Assembly: GCA_963748485.1 (NCBI GenBank)
Contig: CAVVJF010000019.1
Coordinates: 1-64,000 of the forward strand
Origin: DASRWT01 sp963748485
Lineage (GTDB): Bacteria; Methylomirabilota; Methylomirabilia; Rokubacteriales; CSP1-6
Direction: 5' to 3'
DNA length: 64,000 nt
This document shows positions 8,330-16,416 of this stretch, piece by piece. The notes beneath the pieces are model-generated. The model did not search any database. It saw only the letters and a program-made list of their open reading frames with translations, and was not told the origin of the DNA. Each line of letters begins with the position of its first letter. Within the stretch, counting starts at the first letter, position 1. A program made the position numbers and the translations under genes.

Positions 8330-9883
8330 ATGAGGCTCTCCCGCGCGCTCGCTCCGGTCCTGATCAGCGTCCTCCTCGCCGTCCTCGCCGTCGCTCCCCT
8401 GGGCCCCCGGCCTGCCGCCGCGGCGCCGGAGGGAACCCTCACATGGGGCGTGCACATCACACTCGCCCCGACCTGGTTCGATCCCGCGGAGACGCCCGGG
8501 ATGATCACCCCCTTCATGGTGCTCTACGCGCTCCACGACGCGATGGTGAAGCCCATGCCGGGGCAGGTGCAGGGGCCGAGCCTCGCCGAGTCGTGGACCA
8601 TGTCCAAGGACGGGCTCGTGTACGAGTTCGTGCTGCGCAAGAACGCCCGCTTCCACGACGGCTCGCCCGTCACCGCCGAGGACGTGAAGTTCTCCTTCGA
8701 CCGATACCGTGGCACCGCCAACAAGTCCATCAAGGACCGCGTCGCCGCGGTGGAGACGCCGGATCCCGCCCGGGTGCGCTTCCGCCTGAAGCAGCCGTGG
8801 CCCGACTTCCTGACGTTCTACTCGAGCGCCACCGGGGCGGGCTGGATCGTGCCCAAGAAGTACGTCGAGCGCGTGGGCGAGGACGCGTTCAAGAAGGCGC
8901 CCGTGGGCGCGGGGCCGTACAAGTTCATCTCCTTCACGCCCGGCGTCGAGCTGGTGCTGGAAGCCTTCGAGCAGTACTGGCGCAAATCTCCCAGCGTCAA
9001 GCGCCTCGTCTTTCGCGTGATCCCCGACGAGTCCACGCGGCTGGTCGCGCTCAAGCGCGGCGAGGTGGACATCGCCTACTCCATCCGCGGCGAGCTCGCC
9101 GAGGAGCTGCAGCGCACGCCGGGTCTCAGCCTCAAGCCCGCCGTGATCCAGGCGAGCTTCTGGCTCTACTTCCCGGACCAGTGGGATCCGAAGTCCCCGT
9201 GGCACGACGTGCGGGTGCGCCAGGCCGCGAGCCTGGCCGTGGATCGCCCGTCGATCAATCAGGCCCTCACCCTCGGCCACTCCCGGATCACCAACAGCAT
9301 CATCCCGAGCATGTTCGACCTCTACTGGCAGCCGCCGGCGGCCGCGTACTCGGTGTCGCGCGCGAAGGCGCTCCTCGCCGCCGCCGGCCACCCCAACGGG
9401 TTCGACGCGGGGGACTTCTACTGCGACGGCTCGTACTCGAACCTCGCCGAGACCGTGGCCAACAATCTCGCCGCGGTCGGCATCCGCACCAAGATCCGGC
9501 CGCTGGAGCGGGCCGCCTTCTTCAGCGCGTACTCGGACAAGAAGTTCCGGGGCGGGCTCATCCAGGCGGCGAGCGGCGCCTTCGGCAATGCCGCCACCCG
9601 CATGGAAGCCTTCGTCGTCACCGGCGGCGCCTACGTGTACGGAACCTACCCGGATCTCGACGGGCTCTTCCAGGAGCAGGCGGCGGAGCTGGACCGCAAG
9701 CGCAGGGAAGGCATGCTCCAGAAGATGCAGCAGATCATCCACGACCGGACGGTTTACGCTCCGATCTGGGAGCTGGCCTTCCTCAACGGCGTGGGACCGC
9801 GCGTGGGCGAGTCGGGGCTCGGCCTCATCAACGGGCACGCCTACTCGGCGCCCTACGAGGACGTGACGCTGAAGGGGAAGTAA
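8330..9883 (+). CDS. ABC transporter substrate-binding protein, peptide/nickel (SBP_bac_5) type
   Basis: The 517-residue periplasmic binding protein starts at an ATG preceded by a strong AAGGAGG. Signal peptide residues are 1-33 (MRLSRALAPVL to PRPAAAA). Family segments include LAESWTMSKDGLVYEFVLRK, FHDGSPVTAEDVKFSFDR and GAGPYKF. It would deliver an oligopeptide, opine or similar solute to a Dpp/Opp-type permease. No permease or ATPase gene is adjacent, so it is an orphan binding protein here. Ligand unknown. Confidence 0.92.
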   Translation: MRLSRALAPVLISVLLAVLAVAPLGPRPAAAAPEGTLTWGVHITLAPTWFDPAETPGMITPFMVLYALHDAMVKPMPGQVQGPSLAESWTMSKDGLVYEFVLRKNARFHDGSPVTAEDVKFSFDRYRGTANKSIKDRVAAVETPDPARVRFRLKQPWPDFLTFYSSATGAGWIVPKKYVERVGEDAFKKAPVGAGPYKFISFTPGVELVLEAFEQYWRKSPSVKRLVFRVIPDESTRLVALKRGEVDIAYSIRGELAEELQRTPGLSLKPAVIQASFWLYFPDQWDPKSPWHDVRVRQAASLAVDRPSINQALTLGHSRITNSIIPSMFDLYWQPPAAAYSVSRAKALLAAAGHPNGFDAGDFYCDGSYSNLAETVANNLAAVGIRTKIRPLERAAFFSAYSDKKFRGGLIQAASGAFGNAATRMEAFVVTGGAYVYGTYPDLDGLFQEQAAELDRKRREGMLQKMQQIIHDRTVYAPIWELAFLNGVGPRVGESGLGLINGHAYSAPYEDVTLKGK

Positions 9884-9889
9884 GCCCCC

Positions 9890-11014
9890 TCACCCGAGGG
9901 GGACGGGAGGCGCCCCCGGCACGATGGCGAGGTGGATCGGGTTCAGCCCGGGCATCTCGCCGGCGAGGGCGTGGATGGCCTCCTCCGCCTGCTCGATGGG
10001 AAAGGACAGCGTGTGCAGGCGGTCGAAGGGATACCGCCGCGCCGCAATGATATCTACGGCCCGAAATGTCTCCCCTACCGGCATGCTCAGCACGCCGCGA
10101 ATGGTGAGCTCCTTGTAGATCACCTCGTCGGCCAGCAGTCCCTGCGTGGGCCGACCCCCCTTGAGCCCCGCCACCACGATGCGTCCCCGGCGCACCGCGA
10201 TGGCGACCGCGTCGGTGAGCGACCGCGGGGCATAGGGCGTGGTGTCCACCACCACCTCGGCGCCGCCACCGGTGGCCTCGCGCACCTGCGCGATGACATC
10301 GCCCGCCTCCACGTCGATGGCCGCGTCGGCGCCCAGCTCGCGGGCGAGCGCGAGCTTCGCGGCATCGCGCGCGAGCCCGGTGATGACGACGCGGCGCGCG
10401 CCCGCCTCGCGGGCGGCGATCACGCAGCAGAGCCCGCGCTGCCCCGCACCGAGTATCACCACGCGGTCGCCGGGGCCGGTGGCGGGCACCGTGCCCGCCC
10501 ACGACAGGCCGGCCGCGAGCGGATTGAACATCACCGCCACCTCCGCGGGCAGGTCCGCGTCCGCGCGCTTCAGCACCGAGAGCGGCGTGAGGTACATGTG
10601 CTCGGCGTACCCTCCCCAGAGAAAGGGCGCCTTGCCGACATCGGTGTAGCCGTAGGTGCCGCCCCGCGTGCGACAGGCGGCGGGCTCGAAGCGGCGGCAG
10701 GCGTCGCAGCGGCCGCAGCCGTAGCCGGACCGCACGGCGACCCGATCGCCGACGTCCACTCGCCATCGCTCGCGCGCGCGGGGACCAATCTCCTCGATGC
10801 GTCCGAGGGGCTCGTGCCCGGGAATCACGGGAAACTGCTTGTAGTCCTCCGTCTCGGGGAGATGGCCCTCGTACTGCTCGTAGTCGCTGCCGCAGATCCC
10901 GCACGCCTCGATGCGCAGGAGCGCATCGTCGGCGCCGACGGCCGGGCGCGGGAACTCCCGCAGCTCGAGCGTCTTCGGCTTCACGAGCACCGCCGCCCGC
11001 ACCGTCTCCGCCAT
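9890..11014 (-). CDS. Zinc-dependent alcohol dehydrogenase (MDR superfamily)
   Basis: The 374-residue NAD(P)-dependent enzyme starts at the ATG at 11014, which shares a base with the TGA of the preceding amidohydrolase gene (TGATG). The catalytic zinc site shows as EACGICGSD (Cys) with PGHEPLGRIEEIG (His-Glu). Structural-zinc cysteines follow in GYGCGRCDACRRFEPAAC. The nucleotide fold is VVILGAGQRG near residue 185. It oxidises an alcohol or reduces an aldehyde of unknown identity. The overlap indicates co-expression with the amidohydrolase, suggesting sequential steps on one compound. Confidence 0.9.
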   Translation of the reverse strand: MAETVRAAVLVKPKTLELREFPRPAVGADDALLRIEACGICGSDYEQYEGHLPETEDYKQFPVIPGHEPLGRIEEIGPRARERWRVDVGDRVAVRSGYGCGRCDACRRFEPAACRTRGGTYGYTDVGKAPFLWGGYAEHMYLTPLSVLKRADADLPAEVAVMFNPLAAGLSWAGTVPATGPGDRVVILGAGQRGLCCVIAAREAGARRVVITGLARDAAKLALARELGADAAIDVEAGDVIAQVREATGGGAEVVVDTTPYAPRSLTDAVAIAVRRGRIVVAGLKGGRPTQGLLADEVIYKELTIRGVLSMPVGETFRAVDIIAARRYPFDRLHTLSFPIEQAEEAIHALAGEMPGLNPIHLAIVPGAPPVPLG

Positions 11015-12222
11015 CAGCAGCAGCCGCCGCGGACGGGGCTCGCGGGCAGCACGCGATCGGGCTCCCAGCCCCACGGGCGCGGGCCCCAATCCGGCTGGAA
11101 CACGCGGCCCTTCTTCACCGTGACGAAGGGCACGAAGGCCTTGGTCACGCGCAGACTCCCGCCCACCACGTCCTTCACCACCCAGTCGCCCTCACGCAGG
11201 TCGAGGACGGAGATGTCCGCCTGCCGCCCGACGGCGAGGCTGCCCAGCCGGCCCTCGGCGCCGATGGCCTTCGCCGGATTCGCGGTGGACATGGTCACGA
11301 CCTGCGCCAGCGTGAAGCCCAGGCCCAGGAAGCGCGTCATGATCTCCACCATGCTGTGCACGGTGTGGACGCGCCCGGGCACGGTGAGATCGGTGCTGAT
11401 GCAGTGGGGCAGGAGACCTTGGTCGATGCAGCGCCGGCCCACGTCAAAGGAGAAGTTCATCCGCCCGTGGGCGGTGTCGAGCCAGACGCCGCGCGCCGCC
11501 GCCTCGCGCGCCTCCGGGACGAGCTTGCCGTTGCCGTCGAGCACGCCGCCGGGATTTGCGGTGAAGTAGTGGGTGAGGATGTCGCCCTTGTCGAGGAGCG
11601 GCAGCAGCGCGTGAATCACCTTGGGGTCGTAACGCTTCTCGGTGTCCCCGATGTGCACCATCAGCCGCGTGCCGCTCTCGCGCGCCGCCCGCTTGGCGAG
11701 GCGCGGCATCTCCATGCCCATGATCTCGAGGGCGGGCGACACCATGCGCGCCTTGATGCCCTGGATCAGGCCCTTGTGCTGCTCGAGGGTCTTCAGGGTG
11801 TCGTCCAGGTTCACGCTCGACTCGCCGATGATGTCCGGAAGGGTGGCGAGGCCGGTCTGACAGATGTGCAGGAACGGGATCACCTCGGTCTGGCAGTGGG
11901 GAAGGATGTGCGTCGGAAAGGCGGCGAAGGTCGCCGCGCCGGCGCTGCCCGCGTCGACGATGGTCGTGACGCCGGAAAGCACCCCCGCCAGGTCCGGATT
12001 CACGCCCGTCCGGTTCACGCCCTCGAACACGTGGGCGTGGAGATCGATGAGGCCGGGCGTGACGATCTTCCCCGCCACCTCCACGACGCGCGCGGCGTCC
12101 GCGGCGGGAATGTCGGCCGCGATGCGCGCGATCTTGCCGTCCTGCACCGCGATGTCATTCGGCCCGTCCAGGCTCGTGGACGGATCGACGACGCGGCCCC
12201 CCTTGAGCAGGAGATCGAGCAT
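11014..12222 (-). CDS. Amidohydrolase / deacetylase family metallohydrolase
   Basis: This 402-residue protein belongs to the dihydroorotase-like amidohydrolase superfamily. The start is the ATG at 12222, just before LDLLLKGGRVVDPSTS. The N-terminal metal motif is GLIDLHAHVFEG; further ligands are HIGD and the HYF and HCISTDL segments, giving a binuclear metal site. The C-terminal beta-sandwich ends with LGSLAVGRQADISVLDLREG. Members hydrolyse cyclic amides or N-acyl groups. It overlaps the alcohol dehydrogenase gene, so the pair is one transcription unit. Confidence 0.9.
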   Translation of the reverse strand: MLDLLLKGGRVVDPSTSLDGPNDIAVQDGKIARIAADIPAADAARVVEVAGKIVTPGLIDLHAHVFEGVNRTGVNPDLAGVLSGVTTIVDAGSAGAATFAAFPTHILPHCQTEVIPFLHICQTGLATLPDIIGESSVNLDDTLKTLEQHKGLIQGIKARMVSPALEIMGMEMPRLAKRAARESGTRLMVHIGDTEKRYDPKVIHALLPLLDKGDILTHYFTANPGGVLDGNGKLVPEAREAAARGVWLDTAHGRMNFSFDVGRRCIDQGLLPHCISTDLTVPGRVHTVHSMVEIMTRFLGLGFTLAQVVTMSTANPAKAIGAEGRLGSLAVGRQADISVLDLREGDWVVKDVVGGSLRVTKAFVPFVTVKKGRVFQPDWGPRPWGWEPDRVLPASPVRGGCC

Positions 12223-12308
12223 GGAGTCGTCCTTATACCATCTCGCGAGTCCTTGGCATAGCCCTTGCTGCCTCAAGAATCGATCGCTCTTGCCAAAGGA
12301 GGCACGCC

Positions 12309-12491
12309 ATGGGACTCGATCCGGTTTGCGGGATGGAAGTGAACCCTGCCGCGGCGGAGGGCCGGTCCGACTACAAGGGCGTGACGTTCTACTTCTGTAG
12401 CCAGGACTGCAAGAAGGCGTTCGACGCCGAGCCGCTTCGCTACCTCGACGAGACCGACCTCGCCGAGGCGCGCGCTAACCAGCAGAGATAG
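12309..12491 (+). CDS. YHS domain protein
   Basis: The 60-residue protein is a complete YHS domain. It has DPVCGMEV at residues 4-11 and FYFCSQDCKKAFDAEP at about 27-42, with cysteines positioned to bind metal. A near-consensus AAAGGAGG lies directly before the ATG. YHS domains occur in copper-handling P-type ATPases and as free small proteins with a presumed metal chaperone role. It stands alone here, divergent from the amidohydrolase gene. Confidence 0.9.
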   Translation: MGLDPVCGMEVNPAAAEGRSDYKGVTFYFCSQDCKKAFDAEPLRYLDETDLAEARANQQR

Positions 12492-12552
12492 TAGGCAGCA
12501 GCGGCAGAAGGCATGCGACGCCGCGCGCCGCGGCGAGACGCCCGGCGCGCGG

Positions 12553-12936
12553 CTAGCAGCGGATGACCTGCACCCGGTAAGATTGCGCCGGCGGGGGGGC
12601 AGGTTCGACCCAGGGCCGGGCATAGGTGAAGTTCAGCGTCACGCTGCCGGACCGTTTGGCGAGGAACACGAACGTCTGCCGCTCGGGGATTCCCGAGCCG
12701 CTTCCCTCCCGTTCCACCGAGCGGCCCACAAGGGCGACGGTGTCCACGTCCACCCCGTCGACGCTCCAGGCATAGCCGGTGCCCGCCCTGCCGTCGAGGA
12801 CCACGGTGAACGTGGCGCCTTCGGCGACGGTGAGGTCGCGGCTTCGCGTCGCAGACGCCGAGGCGCACGCCTGAGAAAGCAGGAGCGCGCTCAAGAGGGC
12901 CAGGACGATTCGCCGCCGGCTCGGATCGCGCCTCAT
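12553..12936 (-). CDS. Chagasin / I42-type protease inhibitor-like exported protein
   Basis: The 127-residue product has an N-terminal signal (about residues 8-26, ending SQACASA; the Cys could be lipidated but the lipobox is weak). The three loops of the I42 family are recognisable: GTGYAWSVDG (chagasin TTGYAW), the Gln-Phe strand RQTFVFLAKRSG, and NFTYARPW (chagasin RPW). Known members inhibit papain-like cysteine proteases. The start at 12936 is chosen as the ATG directly before the basic signal region. The host target is unknown. Confidence 0.8.
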   Translation of the reverse strand: MRRDPSRRRIVLALLSALLLSQACASASATRSRDLTVAEGATFTVVLDGRAGTGYAWSVDGVDVDTVALVGRSVEREGSGSGIPERQTFVFLAKRSGSVTLNFTYARPWVEPAPPPAQSYRVQVIRC

Positions 12937-13000
12937 GTGCCCCGACCATAGCACGGGCTGAGACGCGTCCGCGCCGTCCGGCGTTCGTCGCGTCGCGGCC

Positions 13001-13600
13001 CTACTTCTTCTTCGACGGCTTCCGCGCCGCCTTGGCGCGGGCGGCGCCGACGGCCGTCTTCACGTCCTTTTCCTCCTCGGGAGGCGGCAGCACGGACGGC
13101 ATGCCGAGCGAGTCCACCCACAGCTCGCGGCTCCAGCCGGCAGTGTGGTAGAGGTGCTCGTCCTCCTGGTCCTCCACCTTGTCGTGTGCCTCCTTGAGCG
13201 CCTTGCCCTCATCCCCCTTGAGCTTCTCGGCCGTCATGCCGATGAGCTCCCAGTTCAAGTGGTCCTTGGTCTCGGCGAGGACCACGCATTCGGTGGCCAC
13301 GATCTGCGCGGCGTCGGGGAGACCCGAGTCCAGCGCCATCTGCATGGCCTGCACGAGGGACTCGCCGATGTGCCGCACGATCAGTCGGCCGGGAGTCTCG
13401 AGGGAGGGATCGAGGCCGTTGACCTGCATCGCCTCCCGGACGATCGTCACGTGCTCGCGCGTCTGGTCGAGGTACTCTTCCCACTCTTCGCGCAGGTCGT
13501 CGTTCTGGGCGCACTTGAGCGCCGTCTCGTAGATCTTGACGCCGCCTTCCTCGGTCTCGAGAGCCTGATAGAGAAGCTCCGCGATCTGCTCCTTGTACAT
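13001..13600 (-). CDS. Ferritin-like / rubrerythrin-like helical protein
   Basis: This 199-residue, almost wholly helical protein contains acidic and histidine-rich helices with ExxH-type spacing (ETEEGGVKIYETAL, EEYLDQTREHV, ECVVLAETKDHLNWEL, EDQEDEHLYH). The pattern fits a four-helix ferritin-like bundle with a di-iron or similar site. The C-terminus is a lysine-rich tail (ARAKAARKPSKKK). Function unconfirmed; stress-related DUF892-like proteins look similar. A good SD (GAAGGG) precedes the ATG at 13600. It is divergent from the DUF1003 gene across a palindrome-bearing spacer. Confidence 0.75.
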   Translation of the reverse strand: MYKEQIAELLYQALETEEGGVKIYETALKCAQNDDLREEWEEYLDQTREHVTIVREAMQVNGLDPSLETPGRLIVRHIGESLVQAMQMALDSGLPDAAQIVATECVVLAETKDHLNWELIGMTAEKLKGDEGKALKEAHDKVEDQEDEHLYHTAGWSRELWVDSLGMPSVLPPPEEEKDVKTAVGAARAKAARKPSKKK

Positions 13601-13655
13601 GGGACCCTTCCTTCTCGGCGTATGGCGCCGGTGCGATGGATGAGCGCATTCAGAG

Positions 13656-13685
13656 CAAGGGGCATGCCGCGCGGCATATACCTTG
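13656..13685. promoter_or_regulatory. Nested palindrome between divergent genes (operator candidate)
   Basis: A perfect 14-bp palindrome, ATGCCGCGCGGCAT at 13664-13677, is flanked by CAAGG at 13656-13660 and CCTTG at 13681-13685, which also pair. It sits in the 186-bp gap between the ferritin-like gene (minus) and the DUF1003 gene (plus). That is where a regulator shared by both could bind. No known regulator consensus is recognised. Confidence 0.4.
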
Positions 13686-13786
13686 CTTGGTAGTCGATTG
13701 GTCGCGGAACTGCCGGAACGCGATGCCTCGAGGCGTCCGGAGGAGTCAAAGCGACGGGGTAAAGGCTACCGGTCGGGAGAAGGAGC

Positions 13787-14275
13787 ATGCAGACCAACAT
13801 CCAGAAGATCGCCGAGATGGAGGCCGAGCACCTCAATCGGCGCACGCTCGCCGAGCGCATCGGCGATCGCCTGGTCGCGTGGGCGGGCACGGGGACGTTC
13901 GCGCTGCTCCACGTGTTCTGGTTCGGGGGATGGATGCTCGTGAACGCGGTGGGCGTTCCCGGCCTGACGCCCTTCGATCCCTATCCGTTCCCGCTGCTCA
14001 CCATGATCGTCTCGCTCGAGGCTATCTTCGTCACAATCGCGGTGCTGATCAGCCAGAACCGCATGGCCCGCCAGGCCGATCGCCGGGCCCATCTCGATCT
14101 CCAGATCAATCTGCTCGCGGAGCAGGAGTCCACCGCGACTCTCCGGCTGCTGGGGCACATCGCCGAGCGACTCGGCATAGAGACGGAGCGGGCGGTCAAG
14201 ACGGAGCAGACCTCGCTGGAGGCCGAGACCGACATCAAGGGCCTGGTGACGGAGCTCGATCGGAAGCTCCCCTGA
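13787..14275 (+). CDS. DUF1003 family membrane protein
   Basis: The 162-residue protein matches DUF1003: a short cytoplasmic start ending in RIGDRLVAWAGTGTFALLH, two membrane helices (about residues 38-60 and 70-92) around TPFDPYPFPLLTMIVS, and a conserved SQNRMARQADRRAHLDLQIN segment leading into a coiled-coil tail. An AGAAGGAG site lies just before the ATG. The family function is unknown; some members are cyclic-nucleotide-linked. It shares a regulatory spacer with the ferritin-like gene. Confidence 0.9.
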   Translation: MQTNIQKIAEMEAEHLNRRTLAERIGDRLVAWAGTGTFALLHVFWFGGWMLVNAVGVPGLTPFDPYPFPLLTMIVSLEAIFVTIAVLISQNRMARQADRRAHLDLQINLLAEQESTATLRLLGHIAERLGIETERAVKTEQTSLEAETDIKGLVTELDRKLP

Positions 14276-14403
14276 GCCGCCCATTCCGGGTCGACCGAAT
14301 GGCATAGCCATTGCCTCGCTAGGGGGAGGTCGGGTGGCAAACGGCCCCTGAGAGCCCCTTAGGTGTGTAAGGGTTTCTCTGCCCTGGAAGGAGCTACACG
14401 CTG

Positions 14404-16368
14404 ATGGCACGGAGAGATTCTGGAAGCCTTTCGTTCCCCGATAAGAATATCGGCCACCTCGCTCGCCGCCTCTGCATCGTGGCTCGCAACCAGCCCCTGC
14501 TTTTCGGGTACCTGTCCACGCTGCCGCAGGACGGTCCCGGGGGCTCCGAGCAGATCGAGCTCGTCATCGACCGGCGCCACGGTTCACCTCCCATGTCACT
14601 CGAGGTGGAGCGTCGGCGCTCGTCCGCCATCGAGGAGGAGCTGAAAGAGCGGGGCTTCGCCTTCGTCAAGGAGCCGGGCGAGAAGTTCCGTCCTCGCCAC
14701 GCCGCGCGGATCGAGCACACTGTCGGGTTGCTCGCGAGCATGGAGGACCGCAGCTGGCCGTTCCGACGCCGGCGTCCGCGGCCGTTGGTCGAGCGCGTCT
14801 TTGGCAAGCGGCCCTGGCGCCTGCTCGCGGTGCTGAGCGGAGTGGCGCTGATCAGCACCCTCCTCGCGGCCGAGTTCCGCATGAACGACCTCGGCAGGAA
14901 CGAGCCGAGCATCGCCCGCCCGAGCCGGCCCAGTCCGGCACAGACCGTGCGTGAAGCTTCGCCGCCGGCTCAGCCGCGCGTGGAGCCTCAGCCGCGCGTG
15001 GAGCCTCAGCCGCGCGTGGAGCCGGTGAGAGAAAACTCGATCGTCCAGGCTAGGCGGATGGCGCCGGCCCCAACCCCCACCTCGCCGCCGCCGCTCACCG
15101 TCGCTGCCTCGCCCGACGCGGCGCCGGCCGCGACCCCTCCGCCGGCGCCCGCGGTGACGCCGCCGCCGGCGGTCGGGCGCACCCCCGCGCCGGAGACGCC
15201 CGAGGTGACGCCTCCGACTGCCGCGGTGAGCGCGTCGCCAACACCCGCGCCGTCTTTGGCGGCGCCGGCGCTGCGCGCGCCCGCTCCGACGGCACCGTTC
15301 GCGCCCGCGCCGCCGCCCGCACCCGTCGCCGTCACATCTCCACCGCCCGCGGCCGAACCACCGAAGCCCGAGGCCGCGCCGCCCGTCCCCGTCGCCGCGA
15401 CTTCTCCCCCGCCCACCGCGGAGCCACCGAAGCCCGAGGCCGCGCCGCCCGTCCCCGTCGCCGCGACTTCTCCCCCGCCCACCGCGGAGCCACCGAAGCC
15501 CGTGCTCGCGCCGCCGCCCGCGGCCGTCGCCGTGATCTCACCGCCGCCCGCGGCCGAGCCCCCGAAGCCGGCGCCCGCGCCGCCACGCGCACCCGTCACC
15601 GTGACTTCTCCGCCGCCCGCGGCCGAGCCCCCGAAGCCGGCGCCCGCGCCGCCACGCGCACCCGTCACCGTGACTTCTCCACCGCCCGCGGCCGAGCCCC
15701 CGAAGCCGGCGCCCGCGCCGCCACGCGCACCCGTCACCGTGACTTCTCCGCCGCCCGCGGCCGAGCCCCCGAAGCCGGCGCCCGCGCTGCCGGCGGTCGC
15801 CGCGGCCCCACCGAGCGCGGCCCCACCGAGCGCGGCCCCACCGAGCGCGGTCACGCCGACGCGCACGCCCGCGCCGCCGCAAGCGGCTACGCCGCGCGCT
15901 GCCGAGTCTGCCCGCACCCCGGCAGCACCGCCGCCCGCTCGACCCACTCCGACGCCGGCAATGGAGGCGTCCGCGCTGGGCGCGGAGTCCGCGGCCACGA
16001 TGGAGAGGCCCGTACGGCCCGCCGCATTGCCGGCCAGCACGAGACGTGACGTGATGGTCGCGACCGCGCCGACGCCCGACGACCTGCGCCTCGAGCTCAC
16101 CTCTCGTCCGACCTCCGCGAGCGGAGGCGGCGTGATCTACATCGTCCGCGTCACCGATCCCAGCGGACAGCCGCTGCCCAACGCGGAGGTGTCGATACAG
16201 GCGGGCCGGCGCCCCGGTGGCAGCGCCGTCTTCCACACGCGCCTGCACCCCACCGAGACGCCCGGGGCCTTCCGGAGCGAAGTGATCCATCCCGCCACGC
16301 TGCCGGCAGATCTCACCGTCAGGGCCCGAGTCGGCACGCGTCAGGTCGAGGCTCCGGTCGGGCGCTAA
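14404..16368 (+). CDS. Membrane-anchored proline-rich protein with N-terminal DRR module and C-terminal Ig-like domain
   Basis: The 654 residues divide into four parts. A cytoplasmic N-terminus carries IELVIDRRHG (51-60), VERRRS and EELKERGFAF. One membrane helix covers about 138-156. A long Pro/Ala linker runs from about 160 to 553 with tandem repeats. A C-terminal domain from about 555 (RLELTSRP, VIYIVRVTDPSGQPLPNAEV) resembles carboxypeptidase-regulatory/Ig-like folds. GAAGGAG precedes the ATG by about 10 bases. The gene at 56862-58067 has the same four-part layout and matching N- and C-terminal motifs. A cell-envelope-spanning role, with the C-domain in the periplasm, is likely but unproven. 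Confidence 0.75.
   Translation: MARRDSGSLSFPDKNIGHLARRLCIVARNQPLLFGYLSTLPQDGPGGSEQIELVIDRRHGSPPMSLEVERRRSSAIEEELKERGFAFVKEPGEKFRPRHAARIEHTVGLLASMEDRSWPFRRRRPRPLVERVFGKRPWRLLAVLSGVALISTLLAAEFRMNDLGRNEPSIARPSRPSPAQTVREASPPAQPRVEPQPRVEPQPRVEPVRENSIVQARRMAPAPTPTSPPPLTVAASPDAAPAATPPPAPAVTPPPAVGRTPAPETPEVTPPTAAVSASPTPAPSLAAPALRAPAPTAPFAPAPPPAPVAVTSPPPAAEPPKPEAAPPVPVAATSPPPTAEPPKPEAAPPVPVAATSPPPTAEPPKPVLAPPPAAVAVISPPPAAEPPKPAPAPPRAPVTVTSPPPAAEPPKPAPAPPRAPVTVTSPPPAAEPPKPAPAPPRAPVTVTSPPPAAEPPKPAPALPAVAAAPPSAAPPSAAPPSAVTPTRTPAPPQAATPRAAESARTPAAPPPARPTPTPAMEASALGAESAATMERPVRPAALPASTRRDVMVATAPTPDDLRLELTSRPTSASGGGVIYIVRVTDPSGQPLPNAEVSIQAGRRPGGSAVFHTRLHPTETPGAFRSEVIHPATLPADLTVRARVGTRQVEAPVGR
15337..15789 (+). 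repeat. In-gene tandem repeat, 66-69 bp units coding 22-23 residues
   Basis: Seven head-to-tail units start at 15337, 15403, 15469, 15538, 15607, 15676 and 15745 (the last partial). Each codes SPPPxAEPPKPxxAPP followed by a short V/A/T-rich end. Units at 15538, 15607 and 15676 are almost identical at the nucleotide level, which points to recent expansion. A smaller tandem of three RVEPQP-type units lies just after 14978. The number of units probably varies between strains. Confidence 0.85.
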
Positions 16369-16416
16369 GCGGCCCTCGCCTTTCTCCGTCGAACCCTGCT
16401 ACCCTTGTGGTCCGCC

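Noticed and set aside
15337..15789. Tandem repeats considered as a CRISPR array
   Set aside because: Units are directly adjacent without spacers, keep the reading frame and code a proline-rich linker.
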